Shown here: positions 33,790-43,760 of the stretch, piece after piece
How positions within the stretch are numbered: position 1 is the stretch's first letter
Layout of the letters: every line of letters begins with the position of its first letter
From: an uncultured Alphaproteobacteria bacterium
GTDB taxonomy: Bacteria > Pseudomonadota > Alphaproteobacteria > JALCBB01
Reading direction: 5' to 3'
Length of the DNA: 64,000 nt
Assembly (NCBI GenBank): GCA_958267355.1
Contig: OY279575.1
Location: 1,372,295-1,436,294, forward strand
Notes under the pieces: model-generated
What the model was told of the DNA's origin: nothing
Database searches by the model: none
What the model saw: the letters and a program-made list of their open reading frames with translations, nothing else
Position numbers and translations under genes: made by a program

Positions 33790-33965
33790 CTTAACTCCAC
33801 ACCCATTGACTCTGTGCCAACTGGCTTCGCATCAATTGACCCTGTGCCAATTAACCCCGCGCCAATTAACTCCGCATCAATTGATTCTGTGCCAATTGAT
33901 TTCGTGCCAATTGACTTCGCGCCCATTGACTCTGTGCCAATTAACTCCGTGCCAAAGCCCGCCAC
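33790..33965 (+). repeat. CCAATTGACTCTGTG tandem repeat in bolA/J-domain promoter gap
   Basis: About eleven copies of a 15-base unit, CCAATTGACTC(T/C)GTG with variation AATTAACTCCGCG. Frames across it give an Ile-Asp-Ser-Val-Pro repeat; the longer open frame from 33412 overlaps bolA and is not accepted. Confidence 0.85.
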
Positions 33966-33977
33966 GCCATCGCCACA

Positions 33978-34751
33978 ATGCTATACTGCACCCCACAGCA
34001 AGGCAACAAATATCCCTACCACCCAGAAACCAACCCTCCCGTGCCAAGCCGCACCCGAAGATCTCAACGCGTCCAAACGCCAACCCGCTTCTTTGCCCCG
34101 CGTGGCTCCCGCCGCACAACAGGCAGTGGCAGACAACGCGATTGCGCCAAGTGCGACTCTCCCGCCCTTGCCATGGTGGAAAGCCTAGCCACCACCACGC
34201 CCCAAGCCTCCGCCGCACTCGGGGGCGGACGTGGTGCACCCCTGCCGCTATGCAAGGAACACCTTGCCCTTCACAACCAAGCGCAAATCGCCGCTGTCGC
34301 CGAAACTTCCAACTGGAACGCTGTTCTTACACAAGATGCCGTGTGGAATCGTCCGACTTGGCCTGCGGGTAATCCGAGTCGCACTGCCCAATACGCCCAC
34401 GCTTTCGATTCCGCCGCCGACTCCGCTACCGACTCTGCCGAAGCCACAGACAAAACCCAGACCGCACAAGGCGGCTACAGAACCAGACGCAACGCCACAG
34501 GACGCAATCAACCGCGCAGTCAAGCCGAAGTCCAAGCCCTTGCCACTTTGGGCTTGGACGCGGCGGCAAGTCCAGCACAGATCCGCCGCCGCTACCGCCG
34601 CCTAATCAAAAAACTCCACCCCGATAGCCGCCCACGGCGGAGCAAACCTTCCGCCCGCGAAGAAGAAAAACCTTCAGAAAAAGAATTACGCGCCATCAAC
34701 TCAGCCTGGCAGGAACTTAAACCGCTCCTTAGCAAGACGCAAAAAGGCTAG
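33978..34751 (+). CDS. J-domain protein of the cobS-linked family
   Basis: 257 residues. A C-terminal J-domain (about 170-257) has LATLGLDAAASPAQIRRRYR and the HPD motif in KKLHPDS, then ELRAINSAWQELK. N-terminal to it is a Cys pair (DCAKCDSPA) and a CKEHLALHN segment, as in the alphaproteobacterial J-domain proteins encoded beside cobS, which carry C..C..P..(X)n..C.DH. The middle (residues ~130-165) has Asp/Ser/Ala repeats. It probably recruits a DnaK to a client; the genomic partners CobS and CobT are candidates, by inference only. Confidence 0.85.
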   Translation: MLYCTPQQGNKYPYHPETNPPVPSRTRRSQRVQTPTRFFAPRGSRRTTGSGRQRDCAKCDSPALAMVESLATTTPQASAALGGGRGAPLPLCKEHLALHNQAQIAAVAETSNWNAVLTQDAVWNRPTWPAGNPSRTAQYAHAFDSAADSATDSAEATDKTQTAQGGYRTRRNATGRNQPRSQAEVQALATLGLDAAASPAQIRRRYRRLIKKLHPDSRPRRSKPSAREEEKPSEKELRAINSAWQELKPLLSKTQKG

Positions 34752-34829
34752 CCACACTACCAGCTCCCGCCAATTGACAAAGCCCCCCGTATGGCGGACA
34801 ATTCTATTGCCCGCCGAAGGCGGACAATT

Positions 34830-34930
34830 CCCTTGTCTGCTGTCAGGCGAACAATTTACTGTCTGCTGTTAGGCGAACAATTTATTGTCTGCTTTAGGCG
34901 AACAATTTACTGTCTGCTTTAGGCAAACAC
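34830..34930 (+). repeat. ~26-bp TGTCTGCT.TTAGGCGAACAATTTA array
   Basis: Four copies of TGTCTGCT(G)TTAGGCGAACAATTTA at 34833-34930, preceded by two related GGCGGACAATTC words. It lies between the J-domain gene and cobS. Confidence 0.85.
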
Positions 34931-34990
34931 CGCAGTACAGCCCCGATGGTGATTTCTCTCCCTCTGTGAATTTAGAGCGCAGTAGAGTGG

Positions 34991-36151
34991 ATGAAACATA
35001 AAGGGTTGCGCCCCGCCAATTACCCACTAGGCACCCGCCCCGAACACACGCACCCCCTACACCCAATACACCCAATACACACGCCGAATAGAAATACGCT
35101 AAAAGCTTCCTATCCTCCCGTGCCCGACACCACAATTGAACAAACCGAGCTGCCCGATGGCGCTCCCGACATCGGCGTCTCTTTGCGTCAAGCCTTCGGC
35201 TTGGACGACGACGGAACCGTAGATGGTTTTTCCGAACGCACACCCTTGGTGCCCGAGGTAGATGAAAACTACCGCTTCAATCCGTCTGTCACCCGTGCCA
35301 TTCTGGCAGGCTTTTCACGCAATCGGCGGGTGATGGTGCAAGGACACCACGGCACGGGGAAATCCACCCATATTGAGCAGATCGCCGCTCGCCTCAACTG
35401 GCCGTGCCTACGAATCAACTTTGATGGACATATCTCACGGGTTGATTTAATTGGTCGCGATGCAATTGTTTTGCGCGAGGGCAAGCAGGTCACCGAGTTC
35501 CGTGAAGGATTCTTGCCCTGGGCCTTGCAACGTCCTGTGGCTTTGGTTTTTGACGAATACGACGCAGGGCGAGCCGATGTAATGTTTGTCGTCCAACGAG
35601 TCTTAGAACAAGAAGGCAAGCTAACCCTACTAGACCAAAATCGCGTTCTGCACCCCGATGCCAACTTTCGTTTGTTTGCAACCGCCAACACAGTCGGCTT
35701 GGGCGATACCAGTGGTCTCTACCACGGCACCCAGCAGATCAATCAAGGACAAATGGATCGTTGGAACATCACCGTCACCTTAAACTATCTAGACAACGAA
35801 GAAGAAGAGCGAATCATCTGCGCCCGTGTCCCCGAGCTAGACAACGAAGCAGGACGCAAAATGGTCACCGATATGGTGGCAGTAGCAACCCTAACCCGCG
35901 AAGCCTTAATGCGCGGCGATCTATCCACCGTGATGAGTCCGCGGACCGTGATTACTTGGGCAGAAAATTTATCGCTGTTTAATGACGATCCCGCCGAAGC
36001 CTTTCGCCTGTCGTTTCTCAACCGTTGCGACGAAGCCGAACAACGAATGGTCGCTGAACTCTACCAACGCCGTTTCGGCAAAAATCCGTTGCTTCAAGCG
36101 GCTGTAAAAGATGCACCCCAAACAGCAGGTGATAGCAAGACCGACAACTAA
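34991..36151 (+). CDS. cobS: CobS, AAA+ subunit of CobST cobaltochelatase
   Basis: 386 residues. AAA+ MoxR-like ATPase: Walker A QGHHGTGKSTH, the family INFDGHISRVDLIGRDAI, Walker B ALVFDEYDAGR, FRLFATANTVGLGDTSGLY and sensor/lid region. CobS and CobT form the AAA+ chaperone of the aerobic cobaltochelatase with CobN; cobN is not in the window. ATG 34991 adds ~40 residues with a His/Pro/Ile repeat (HPLHPIHPIHTP) before the usual start of homology near DTTIEQTELPDG. A GTG within that stretch is an alternative start. Confidence 0.93.
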   Translation: MKHKGLRPANYPLGTRPEHTHPLHPIHPIHTPNRNTLKASYPPVPDTTIEQTELPDGAPDIGVSLRQAFGLDDDGTVDGFSERTPLVPEVDENYRFNPSVTRAILAGFSRNRRVMVQGHHGTGKSTHIEQIAARLNWPCLRINFDGHISRVDLIGRDAIVLREGKQVTEFREGFLPWALQRPVALVFDEYDAGRADVMFVVQRVLEQEGKLTLLDQNRVLHPDANFRLFATANTVGLGDTSGLYHGTQQINQGQMDRWNITVTLNYLDNEEEERIICARVPELDNEAGRKMVTDMVAVATLTREALMRGDLSTVMSPRTVITWAENLSLFNDDPAEAFRLSFLNRCDEAEQRMVAELYQRRFGKNPLLQAAVKDAPQTAGDSKTDN

Positions 36152-36194
36152 GGACTTGCCACCCACGCAGGATACCCCCACACACACAACTCAC

Positions 36195-36400
36195 AGGCAC
36201 TGCACCCATAAGCACTTCACCCATAAGCACTGCACCCATAAGCACTCTTACCCATAGGCACTTTACCTATAGACACTTCACCCGTAGGCACTGCACCCAC
36301 AAGCACTCTTAACCTATAGGCACTTTACCCATAGGCTCTGCGCCCATAGGCACTTCACCCATAAGCACTTCTAACCCATAGGCACTTTTACCCACAGGCA
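36195..36400 (+). repeat. 17-bp ACCCATAAGCACT.C array between cobS and cobT
   Basis: About twelve imperfect copies of CACCCATA(A/G)GCACT(T/G)(C/T). They fill most of the 341-base gap between cobS and cobT; the remainder (36400-36492) has GGCTTCTGAC(G/A) words. No gene. Confidence 0.85.
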
Positions 36401-36492
36401 TAGTAGAACCCGCCCCAGACGCTCCCAGAATGGCTTCTGACAGTGGTTTTTGACAATGGCTTCTGACGAATGGCTCCTGAATAAAACTCCAG

Positions 36493-38487
36493 ATGGCGCG
36501 GGCTTCGCAACAACAAGAAGACAAGGTGCGCGAAGAAGCCGAGCAGTTTCTCCGCGCCCTAGAAGGAGCCGTCCATGCCCTCGGCAAGCACGGCAAAGCC
36601 CGCGTCCGCTACGCCCGCGGAGCCCAGCCCTGGGGAAACCTAGTGCGCGACAATCAAGGGGGAGCCGATCTGCGACTCCCCGCCCCACCGCCACTGGCGG
36701 CTTCGTCCCTGACCCGCCTGATGAGCGGACGAGCAACAGCCGAAGACTCTGCCTCCGACCCGCTCGGCGATTGGCCAAGCAACGAAGCCTGCTGTCGCCT
36801 GCGCGGCATCGCCGACCAAGCAGCATTTCAACTGCGCTATCACCGTCCGCAAACCCACCAGCGGTTTCAGCCCGACCGTGGCACCGCCCGCCAGCTCTTT
36901 GACCTGCTAGAAAGCGCCCGCTGTGAAGGTAGAGGTATGCGCGAATGGCGGGGCGCCGCAGACAATGTTGATGCCGCAAGCGGCTTGCGTCTCTCGCGAG
37001 CCCAAGACCGCGAACGGCGACTCGGAATCGCCGCCGAGTCACAGGAATTTTCCCTAACCCTACTAGAAGCCTTTGCCGCCTTGGTGCGAGCCACCATTGC
37101 CGAGCGTCCTGTACCGTCAGCCTTTGCCGCTGACGCAACAGGCTTGGCAGAGCGTTTGGGCGAAGACTTTATTCTTCGCCTTAGAGACACCGCCGACAAC
37201 CAAGCCGAGTTCGCAGTTGTCGCTCGCGAAGCCATGCAGTTTTTGCGGGTACCCGGCACCGAGCGCGAACAAGAAGCCGCCGACAACGAAACACTCGTTG
37301 ATCAAGACGAAGGCGGCGAGCGGATGAGCGATTTAAACGAAGAGTGGGATATCACCGAAGACGATCGCGAACGCACCCAGCCCGACCTAGAAATTCAAGC
37401 CACCAAAGAAGTTGAAGAAGCAGGCGAAGGCGATGGCGAAGAAGAAGACCAAGATGCAAGTCTGCGCCGCGACCTAGACGAAGGCGAAGGCGCGGCAGGG
37501 GCAAGCCACGCTTCCAAGACTGTGGGTTCGGCGTACAAAGTTTTCACCAAACGTTGGGATGAAGTTGTAGACGCGGCGGAACTAGCGGCTCCAGATGAAA
37601 TGTCTCGCCACCGTGATCTCCTTGACAGACAGCTTGCCCATTTGGATGGTACAGTCCAACGGCTTGCCAATCGTCTGCATCGGCGCCTGCTGGCGCGACA
37701 AAACCGCTGGTGGCAGTTTGATCTAGAAGAAGGGTTATTAGACCCCGGGCGCCTTGCCCGTGTGGTTGTGACTCCAACCACGCCGTTGAGCTTCAAGTGC
37801 GAACGCGAGTCAGAATTCCGCGACACGGTGGTCACGCTATTGCTGGATAACTCAGGCTCCATGCGCGGCAGACCAATTACAGTCGCGGCTCTGTCAGCAG
37901 ATATTCTTGCCCGCACCCTAGAACGCTGCTCGGTCAAGGTGGAAATCTTGGGCTTCACCACCGTCTCGTGGAAAGGCGGACAAGCCCGCACCGCTTGGCA
38001 AGACCAAGGCCGCCCCAACCTGCCAGGCCGACTCAATGACCTGCGCCATATTGTCTATAAGCCCGCAGACCTGCCCTTCCGCCGTTGCCGCCAAAACTTA
38101 GGGCTTATGTTGCGCGATGGCGTCTTGAAAGAAAATATTGACGGCGAAGCCCTGCTCTGGGCACACGAACGTTTGCTGGCACGCAACGAACAACGGCGCA
38201 TTTTAATGGTGATTTCCGATGGTGCGCCCGTGGATGACTCAACGCTTTCCACCAACCCGAGCGACTACCTAGAGAGTCATCTAAAGCAGGTGATTGAGTG
38301 GATTGAACGCCGCAGTCCTGTCGATCTTTTGGCAATTGGTATCGGCCATGATGTCACGCGCTACTACCGCCGTGCCGTGACCATTTCCGATGCCGAAGAC
38401 TTAGGCGGCGTGATGATTGACGAGCTTTCTGCACTCTTTGACGAAGACACAAAACCGATAGCGCAACGTACACGCTATACGCATTAA
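36493..38487 (+). CDS. cobT: CobT, VWA subunit of CobST cobaltochelatase
   Basis: 664 residues. N-terminal CobT domain ([21 protein letters not shown]), a central acidic stretch (about residues 275-335, [14 protein letters not shown]) and a C-terminal von Willebrand A domain with the MIDAS motif [14 protein letters not shown] and [12 protein letters not shown]. Ends RTRYTH. Works with CobS as the ATP-driven part of cobalt chelation into hydrogenobyrinic acid diamide. Terminal gene of this + strand block, followed by composite element B. Confidence 0.95.
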   Translation: MARASQQQEDKVREEAEQFLRALEGAVHALGKHGKARVRYARGAQPWGNLVRDNQGGADLRLPAPPPLAASSLTRLMSGRATAEDSASDPLGDWPSNEACCRLRGIADQAAFQLRYHRPQTHQRFQPDRGTARQLFDLLESARCEGRGMREWRGAADNVDAASGLRLSRAQDRERRLGIAAESQEFSLTLLEAFAALVRATIAERPVPSAFAADATGLAERLGEDFILRLRDTADNQAEFAVVAREAMQFLRVPGTEREQEAADNETLVDQDEGGERMSDLNEEWDITEDDRERTQPDLEIQATKEVEEAGEGDGEEEDQDASLRRDLDEGEGAAGASHASKTVGSAYKVFTKRWDEVVDAAELAAPDEMSRHRDLLDRQLAHLDGTVQRLANRLHRRLLARQNRWWQFDLEEGLLDPGRLARVVVTPTTPLSFKCERESEFRDTVVTLLLDNSGSMRGRPITVAALSADILARTLERCSVKVEILGFTTVSWKGGQARTAWQDQGRPNLPGRLNDLRHIVYKPADLPFRRCRQNLGLMLRDGVLKENIDGEALLWAHERLLARNEQRRILMVISDGAPVDDSTLSTNPSDYLESHLKQVIEWIERRSPVDLLAIGIGHDVTRYYRRAVTISDAEDLGGVMIDELSALFDEDTKPIAQRTRYTH

Positions 38488-38504
38488 AAGGGCGAGGCGT
38501 TATT

Positions 38505-38815
38505 TCCCTGTCTTTACAGAATCCTGATTTCTGAGCCGCAGAAGAAGGGGTTAGGGTTGAGCTTTACTTCAACATTTAATCCGCCCGCTGGCGCGGGCTA
38601 TTTGCCGCATCTCGCCGTTCGCGTACCGCGAAAACTTCGTTTTCGCGGTACCTTCGGACGACCTGCGGCGTGGGAAGCCCTATTAAGGTTAGTCTCCCGC
38701 GGTTTGCGCTCAATCGCGCAAACCCTGCGGGGGCTTCGCCCCCTGCAGGGCAAGCCGCTACTTCTCCCGTCTTTACAGAATCCTGATTTCTAAGCCGCAA
38801 AAGAAGGGTTCAGGC
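38505..38815 (-). repeat. Composite structured element, copy B
   Basis: Same family as copy C in opposite orientation. From 38558 to 38770 it matches the reverse complement of about 46855-47065 almost throughout, with differences concentrated in hairpin arms. Hairpins: GCCCGC-TGGC-GCGGGC (38583-38598), ACCGCGAAAAC-TTC-GTTTTCGCGGT, GGTTTGCGC...GCGCAAACC, and CCTGC(G)GGGGC-TTC-GCCCCCTGCAGG. The phrase TTTACAGAATCCTGATTTCT.AGCCGCA occurs on both sides (38512-38540 and 38772-38800). It lies between convergent cobT and acnA. Confidence 0.85.
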
Positions 38816-38822
38816 TTGGGAG

Positions 38823-41561
38823 TTAGCCAGGGGTGGCAAACGCCCGTGCCACACGAGGTAAAATTCCCCCGCCCCGCCAAGTCGCCAACTCATCCGCCGT
38901 ATCAATACACAGAGTCGCCTGACAGGTCTTAACCTCTCCCGATGGCGTGGTAAAAGATACAGTCAGCGTCTCACGCGGCTGGGAAATCTTGTCCGCCCCT
39001 TCAAGGGTAATCGTTTCTTCTCCCGTCAAGCCCAGCGACTTAGCAGTCGCACCCGCCGCAAACTCCAAGGGCAAAATTCCCATACCCACCAAATTGCTAC
39101 GGTGAATCCGCTCAAACGACTCCACCAAAACCGCCTTGACCCCAAGCAACTGCGGCCCCTTCGCCGCCCAATCACGCGAAGACCCCGTACCATACTCACG
39201 CCCGCCAATGACTACGAGTGGCACCGATTCCGCCGCATAGCGCATCGCCGCCGCGTGAATCGTCAAGGCTTCACCACTCGGAAAATGCTTCGTCACCCCG
39301 CCTTCGCGTCCATCGCTAAAGATCAAATTGCGTATCCGAGGGGAAGCGAAAGTCCCGCGCACCATCACTTCGTGATTGCCCCGCCGCGCCCCAAAAGCAT
39401 TAAAATCAGATACAGGTACAGAATTGTCTTCCAGCCAATCGCCCGCCAAAGAAGCCTTGCGAATACTTCCCGCGGGCGAAATATGATCGGTAGTCACCGA
39501 GTCACCCAAAAGAGCCAAAATGCGCGCTCCTTCCAACTTCGCAGGCGGCGGCGGAGTCGCCGCCACCGCTTCCACAAACGGCGGACGACGCACATAGGTA
39601 GAGTCTTCCTGCCAATCATAAAAAGACGAAGCAGGCGACTCTAACTTCTGCCACGCCGCATCGCCCGTCAATAAAGTCTCCTTGTTGCGGCGGAAAATTT
39701 CCGCCCGCACATGTTGCTCCACCAAAGCTTCCACTTCTTCCTGAGTCGGCAAAAGCTCAGACAAAAATACAGGCACACCCGCCGCATCTTCAGTCAAAGG
39801 CTCAGCCGTAGGATCAAAATCCATCCGCCCCGCCAAGGACAAAGCCACCACCAAAAGCGGACTCGCCAAGTAATTAAACCGCACCAAAGGGTGAATCCGT
39901 CCCTCAAAGTTGCGATTGCCCGAAAGCACCGCCGCCACCCGCAAATCCAAACCTTCAATCGCACCCGCTACCGACTCATCCAGCGGCCCCGAGTTGCCAA
40001 TGCAAGTCGTACAGCCATAGCCCACCAAGTTAAAGCCCACTTCGCTAAGCGGCTCTAACAAGCCCGCGTCATCCAAGTATTCGGGGACAGTCCGCGAGCC
40101 TGGAGCAAGCGAAGTCTTCACCCAAGGCTTTGCCTTCACACCCCGTGCCTGTGCCTTCTGTGCCAGCAAGCCCGCCGCCATCAAACCCCGCGGATTAGAT
40201 GTATTGGTACAAGATGTAATCGCCGCCAAGACCAAAGAGCCATCGCCCAAACCATGCGGATTAACTTCCGCGTCAGTCGCCTGCGGGCGTGGTGTTTGTT
40301 CTTTTGTCGCTGACGCTTTTTCTTCTTCCGCCAAAGCTTGGCGTAGCGACTCACCCAACTGCGGCAAAGCCACTCTGTCTTGTGGACGCCGCGGACCCGC
40401 CAGCGAAGGCTCAATTGCCGTCAAGTCAATTTCTAATGACTCCGTATGAACCGCTTGGCGGGTGGCTTCGGCAGTCAAACCTTGGGCTTGACTGTATGCC
40501 GCCACACGGTCAATGAGCCCATCATCCCGCCCTGTCATCTTCAAGTAGCGCAAGGTTTCATCATCAATGGCAAAGACTCCGCCCAAAGCTCCATATTCAG
40601 GAGCCATATTAGACACCAAAGCCCTGTCGGCTAACGATAGGTGAGCGACTCCGTCGCCAAAAAACTCTACCAACTTGCCCACAACACCATGGCTACGCAA
40701 AGTTTCCGTCACCGTCAAAACCAAATCGGTCGCAGTCGCTCCCTTGCTTAGCTTGCCGACAAAGCGCACACCCACCGTTGATGGCAGAGCCAACGATAAG
40801 CCCTGCCCCAGCATCGCCGCTTCGGCTTCAATCCCGCCACAGCCCCACGCCAAAACCCCCAAGGCATTGACCATGGTCGTATGACTATCCGCCCCGACTG
40901 CCGTGTCAGGAAACAGCAAGCCATCAGAATCACAGCGCACCACTTCCGCCAAGGTTTCTAAATTAATCTGATGGACAATCCCCGTCCCAGGCGGCACCAC
41001 CCGCAAGCCCCGAAACGAACCCTGCCCCCACTTCAAAAACCGATAACGCTCACCATTACGGCGATATTCAATTTCCTGATTGCGGGTTACCGCCGATGGC
41101 CCCAAAGACTCTTCAACAATCAACGAATGATCCACCACCAAATCTGTCGGCACCACAGGTGCCACCTGGGCAGGATCTCCGCCCAACTCTGATACGGCTT
41201 CGCGCAGGGCCGCCAAATCGGCAACTACGGGGACTCCTGTAAAGTCTTGCAACAACACCCGAGACGGAAACCAAGTCAAAGCTCCCTTTCGGTTTTTGGT
41301 TGGGTCTTGCGCCCGCGTCTGCCACGAAAACAACAGATCCAGATGTTCAAGAGTCGTCTCGGCTTCTTGCTGTCCCTTGCGTAGGCGATTTTCCGCCAAG
41401 ACGCGAATGCCATAGGGCATTGCCGCCACAGCATCGCGGGAAAAGCCCATGGCTTCCGCCGCCGCGACAAGCGAGAAATAGGCATAGTCCGCGCCCGCGA
41501 CTTCTAGCGGCAGACGGGAGGCTTTTTGTAGGTCTGAAACTTCACGCACAGAAGCCATCAT
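38823..41561 (-). CDS. acnA: Aconitate hydratase A
   Basis: 912 residues of AcnA/IRP type, isomerising citrate to isocitrate in the TCA cycle. Iron-sulfur Cys are in AITSCTNTSNP and GYGCTTCIGNSG. Other segments are LLQDFTGVPVVADLAALR, VGADSHTTM, SGNRNFEGRIHP and GREYGTGSSRDWAAKGP. A Glu/Lys/Thr insertion (EEEKASATKEQTPRPQATDAE) lies at about residues 410-430 at a domain boundary. Starts at ATG 41561; ATG 41558 directly follows. Confidence 0.97.
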   Translation of the reverse strand: MMASVREVSDLQKASRLPLEVAGADYAYFSLVAAAEAMGFSRDAVAAMPYGIRVLAENRLRKGQQEAETTLEHLDLLFSWQTRAQDPTKNRKGALTWFPSRVLLQDFTGVPVVADLAALREAVSELGGDPAQVAPVVPTDLVVDHSLIVEESLGPSAVTRNQEIEYRRNGERYRFLKWGQGSFRGLRVVPPGTGIVHQINLETLAEVVRCDSDGLLFPDTAVGADSHTTMVNALGVLAWGCGGIEAEAAMLGQGLSLALPSTVGVRFVGKLSKGATATDLVLTVTETLRSHGVVGKLVEFFGDGVAHLSLADRALVSNMAPEYGALGGVFAIDDETLRYLKMTGRDDGLIDRVAAYSQAQGLTAEATRQAVHTESLEIDLTAIEPSLAGPRRPQDRVALPQLGESLRQALAEEEKASATKEQTPRPQATDAEVNPHGLGDGSLVLAAITSCTNTSNPRGLMAAGLLAQKAQARGVKAKPWVKTSLAPGSRTVPEYLDDAGLLEPLSEVGFNLVGYGCTTCIGNSGPLDESVAGAIEGLDLRVAAVLSGNRNFEGRIHPLVRFNYLASPLLVVALSLAGRMDFDPTAEPLTEDAAGVPVFLSELLPTQEEVEALVEQHVRAEIFRRNKETLLTGDAAWQKLESPASSFYDWQEDSTYVRRPPFVEAVAATPPPPAKLEGARILALLGDSVTTDHISPAGSIRKASLAGDWLEDNSVPVSDFNAFGARRGNHEVMVRGTFASPRIRNLIFSDGREGGVTKHFPSGEALTIHAAAMRYAAESVPLVVIGGREYGTGSSRDWAAKGPQLLGVKAVLVESFERIHRSNLVGMGILPLEFAAGATAKSLGLTGEETITLEGADKISQPRETLTVSFTTPSGEVKTCQATLCIDTADELATWRGGGILPRVARAFATPG

Positions 41562-41651
41562 ACCACGCCGCCTTGCCGCCTGTCGGCACTCTACGAGCAG
41601 TGTACGAGCAGTGTATGAGCAGTGTACGGGCGTGTATAAGCCCTGTGGGGG

Positions 41652-41800
41652 CTTCTGGGCGGGCTTTAGGGGTACTTTAGGGGCTTCGGGGGCAGGTCTT
41701 GGGCGTAGGCTCTGTGGGGCTTCTGGGCGGGCTTTAGGGGTACTTTAGGGGGAAAGGGGGCAGGTCTTGGGCGTAGGCTCTGTGGGGCTTCTGTGTGGCT
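41652..41800 (+). repeat. 68-bp tandem duplication
   Basis: The block starting CTTCTGGGCGGGCTTTAGGG occurs at 41652 and 41720 and partly again at 41788, a period of 68 bases. The rest of the acnA-methyltransferase gap has GTACGAGCAGTGTA words (41590-41635) and a CTCCCGCAACTCTCGC array (41835-41935). No gene. Confidence 0.85.
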
Positions 41801-41953
41801 CTCTAGGCGTAGGCAGGCGATAGACAACAAGCCCCGCGCACTCCCGCCCACACCCGCAACTCTCGCTCACTCCCGCGCACTCCCGCAACTCTCGCCTATT
41901 CCCCCGCAACTCCCCCACACATCCCCACACTTAGCGACAAGCCGCCCGCACCC

Positions 41954-43168
41954 CTAGACCGCAATCAGCAAAGACTTCAAGTAGGCAGACTGCGGCAAGG
42001 CGGCAAGGGTCGGATGATCCGCCCCTGCGCCAAATCGTCCGACAATCCGCCCCGCCCGTTCGGCAGACGCCAAGCCCGCCGCCACCGCTGTTTCAAATTC
42101 GTCAGCGGCAATATGATGCGAACAGGAGCAAACCAGAAGAAGTGCATCCTTTGCCGCGACTCGGGCGATGCGGGCGGTCAAGGCGCGGTAGGCGCGTAGA
42201 GCGGCGGCTTTGTCCTTGCGTCTCGGAGCAAAAGCAGGCGGGTCAGAGACAATCAAATCAAACTTCTCGCCTTGGGCAATCAAGGCGTCGAGTGCGGCAC
42301 GGACTTCGCCTTGGTGGAACGAAACCTTGTCTTCTAATCCTGCCGCTTGAGCCGAAGCAACTGCCAGTTCTAAGGCTGGAGCACTGCTATCCACCGCTAC
42401 AACAGACGCGGCTTCGCCCGCCGCCGCTTGCAGAGCAAAGCCGCCGAGTCCTGTGCATAGGTCTAAAACCCGTCTGTGCTTTGCCAGCTGTCCGATACGC
42501 AGACGTTGCGGACGCTGGTCGTAAAACCAGCCGCTTTTTTGTCCGCTCTTTAGGTTGGTGAAGAAGGCTAACCCGCCTTCAGGAATGGCGATCCGTTCGG
42601 GCAGGGCTTCGCTACCGAAAGGCACAGAAACCGAAAGGGGTAAGTCTTCCAGTTGGCGCAGAGGCGAATCATCGCGCGCAACCACCGCCCGTGGAGCAAA
42701 CAACTCGCCCAGGGCTTGCAACAATGGCTCGCGGACGCGTTCCATGCCTGCCGACTCGGTGCGCAAGACAAAGTCTTCGCCAAAGCGGTCAAGGGTGGCT
42801 CCGGGAAAGCCATCGGCTTCGCCGTGGGCAAGGCGACACCAAGCAACTTGCTCGTCGTCTAGTACGGCTTGGCGCAGAGCCAAGGCACGGGTCAAGCGGC
42901 GGAGCCAAAAGGCGTGATCAGGCTGCGCATCGTTTTCGCGACTGACCAAGCGCAGGGAAATCAAACTATTGGGAGCATAAAAAAATGTGCCTTGGCCGCG
43001 TCCGTGGCTGCTGATGGCGGTGACTAGGGCTCCGCCTGTGAGACCTGTGCGCTCGTCGCCTGGGGTGTCCTTTGCCGCCAGCTGGTTGGAGAAGACCCAC
43101 GGATGGCCTTGACGCAGACGCTTTTCGGCTCCTGGGGCGAGGAGAATACGGGGGTGCTGTGGTGCCAC
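41954..43168 (-). CDS. RlmI-like class I SAM-dependent rRNA methyltransferase
   Basis: 404 residues from GTG 43168. N-terminal PUA-like domain (RILLAPGAEKRLRQGHPWVFSNQL), then a middle domain (GEADGFPGATLDRFG, FTNLKSGQKSGWFYDQRPQR), and a Rossmann methyltransferase with VLDLCTGLGGFALQAA and the catalytic FDLIVSDPPAFAP. Matches the RlmI/RlmK-like 23S rRNA (cytosine-C5) methyltransferase group. The exact target position is not readable. Confidence 0.88.
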   Translation of the reverse strand: MAPQHPRILLAPGAEKRLRQGHPWVFSNQLAAKDTPGDERTGLTGGALVTAISSHGRGQGTFFYAPNSLISLRLVSRENDAQPDHAFWLRRLTRALALRQAVLDDEQVAWCRLAHGEADGFPGATLDRFGEDFVLRTESAGMERVREPLLQALGELFAPRAVVARDDSPLRQLEDLPLSVSVPFGSEALPERIAIPEGGLAFFTNLKSGQKSGWFYDQRPQRLRIGQLAKHRRVLDLCTGLGGFALQAAAGEAASVVAVDSSAPALELAVASAQAAGLEDKVSFHQGEVRAALDALIAQGEKFDLIVSDPPAFAPRRKDKAAALRAYRALTARIARVAAKDALLLVCSCSHHIAADEFETAVAAGLASAERAGRIVGRFGAGADHPTLAALPQSAYLKSLLIAV

Positions 43169-43189
43169 GGCTTGGCTCTGGGCTAGGGG

Positions 43190-43640
43190 CTAGTTAGGGG
43201 CTAGGGGGGACTAGTTAGGGGCTAGGGGGGACTAGTTAGGGGCTAGGGGGGGCTAGTGGGGGAAAGGGGGGCTAGTTGGGGGAAAGGGGCGGGTTGGGCT
43301 TATGGATGGTGCGGCAGGGGGCTTGGCGGCTTTCTGTGGCTCTTCTCTAGTTCTTCTGTGGCTCTTCTCTGGCTCTGTTGTGGCTCTGTTGTGCGGGTCT
43401 TTTGTCTGTCCGTCAAAGCCTTACCACTTGCGGTGGCGGCTTGGGCGGAGAAATTGGCAGGCAGAGAAAAATATTTTTGCCAATTGCCGTGCTAGTATGT
43501 TGCCTTTTTGTTCTCGTTATTGTAGAAAGGGTTCTGGGGCTAGAAACCGCCCGCCACAAAGCCAAGAACCACAAAACCGAGAGTCACAAAACCGAGTGTC
43601 ACAAAGCCAAGAACCACAAAGCCAAGAGTCACAAAGCTAG
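43190..43640 (+). repeat. G-rich and AACCACAAA repeat arrays upstream of sigma factor
   Basis: 43190-43280: four to five copies of GACTAGTTAGGGGCTAGGGG. 43330-43400: TGTGGCTCTTCTCTGG words. 43555-43640: five copies of an 18-base unit AAGAACCACAAAACCGAG. No protein is supported in the 590-base gap. Confidence 0.75.
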
Positions 43641-43760
43641 GGAGCAGAAGCGACAAACCCAAGCAACAGGCTAGAAACCAAGAATTCACACCACCAGCGG
43701 GGGCAGGACAAAACCACACCACCACCATAAACACCACAATAGACTAGAGGAGGAAAATCT

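Noticed and set aside
33412..34188. Plus-strand ORF of 258 codons
   Set aside because: It overlaps bolA antisense and the IDSVP repeat; its last part is an out-of-frame reading of the J-domain gene.
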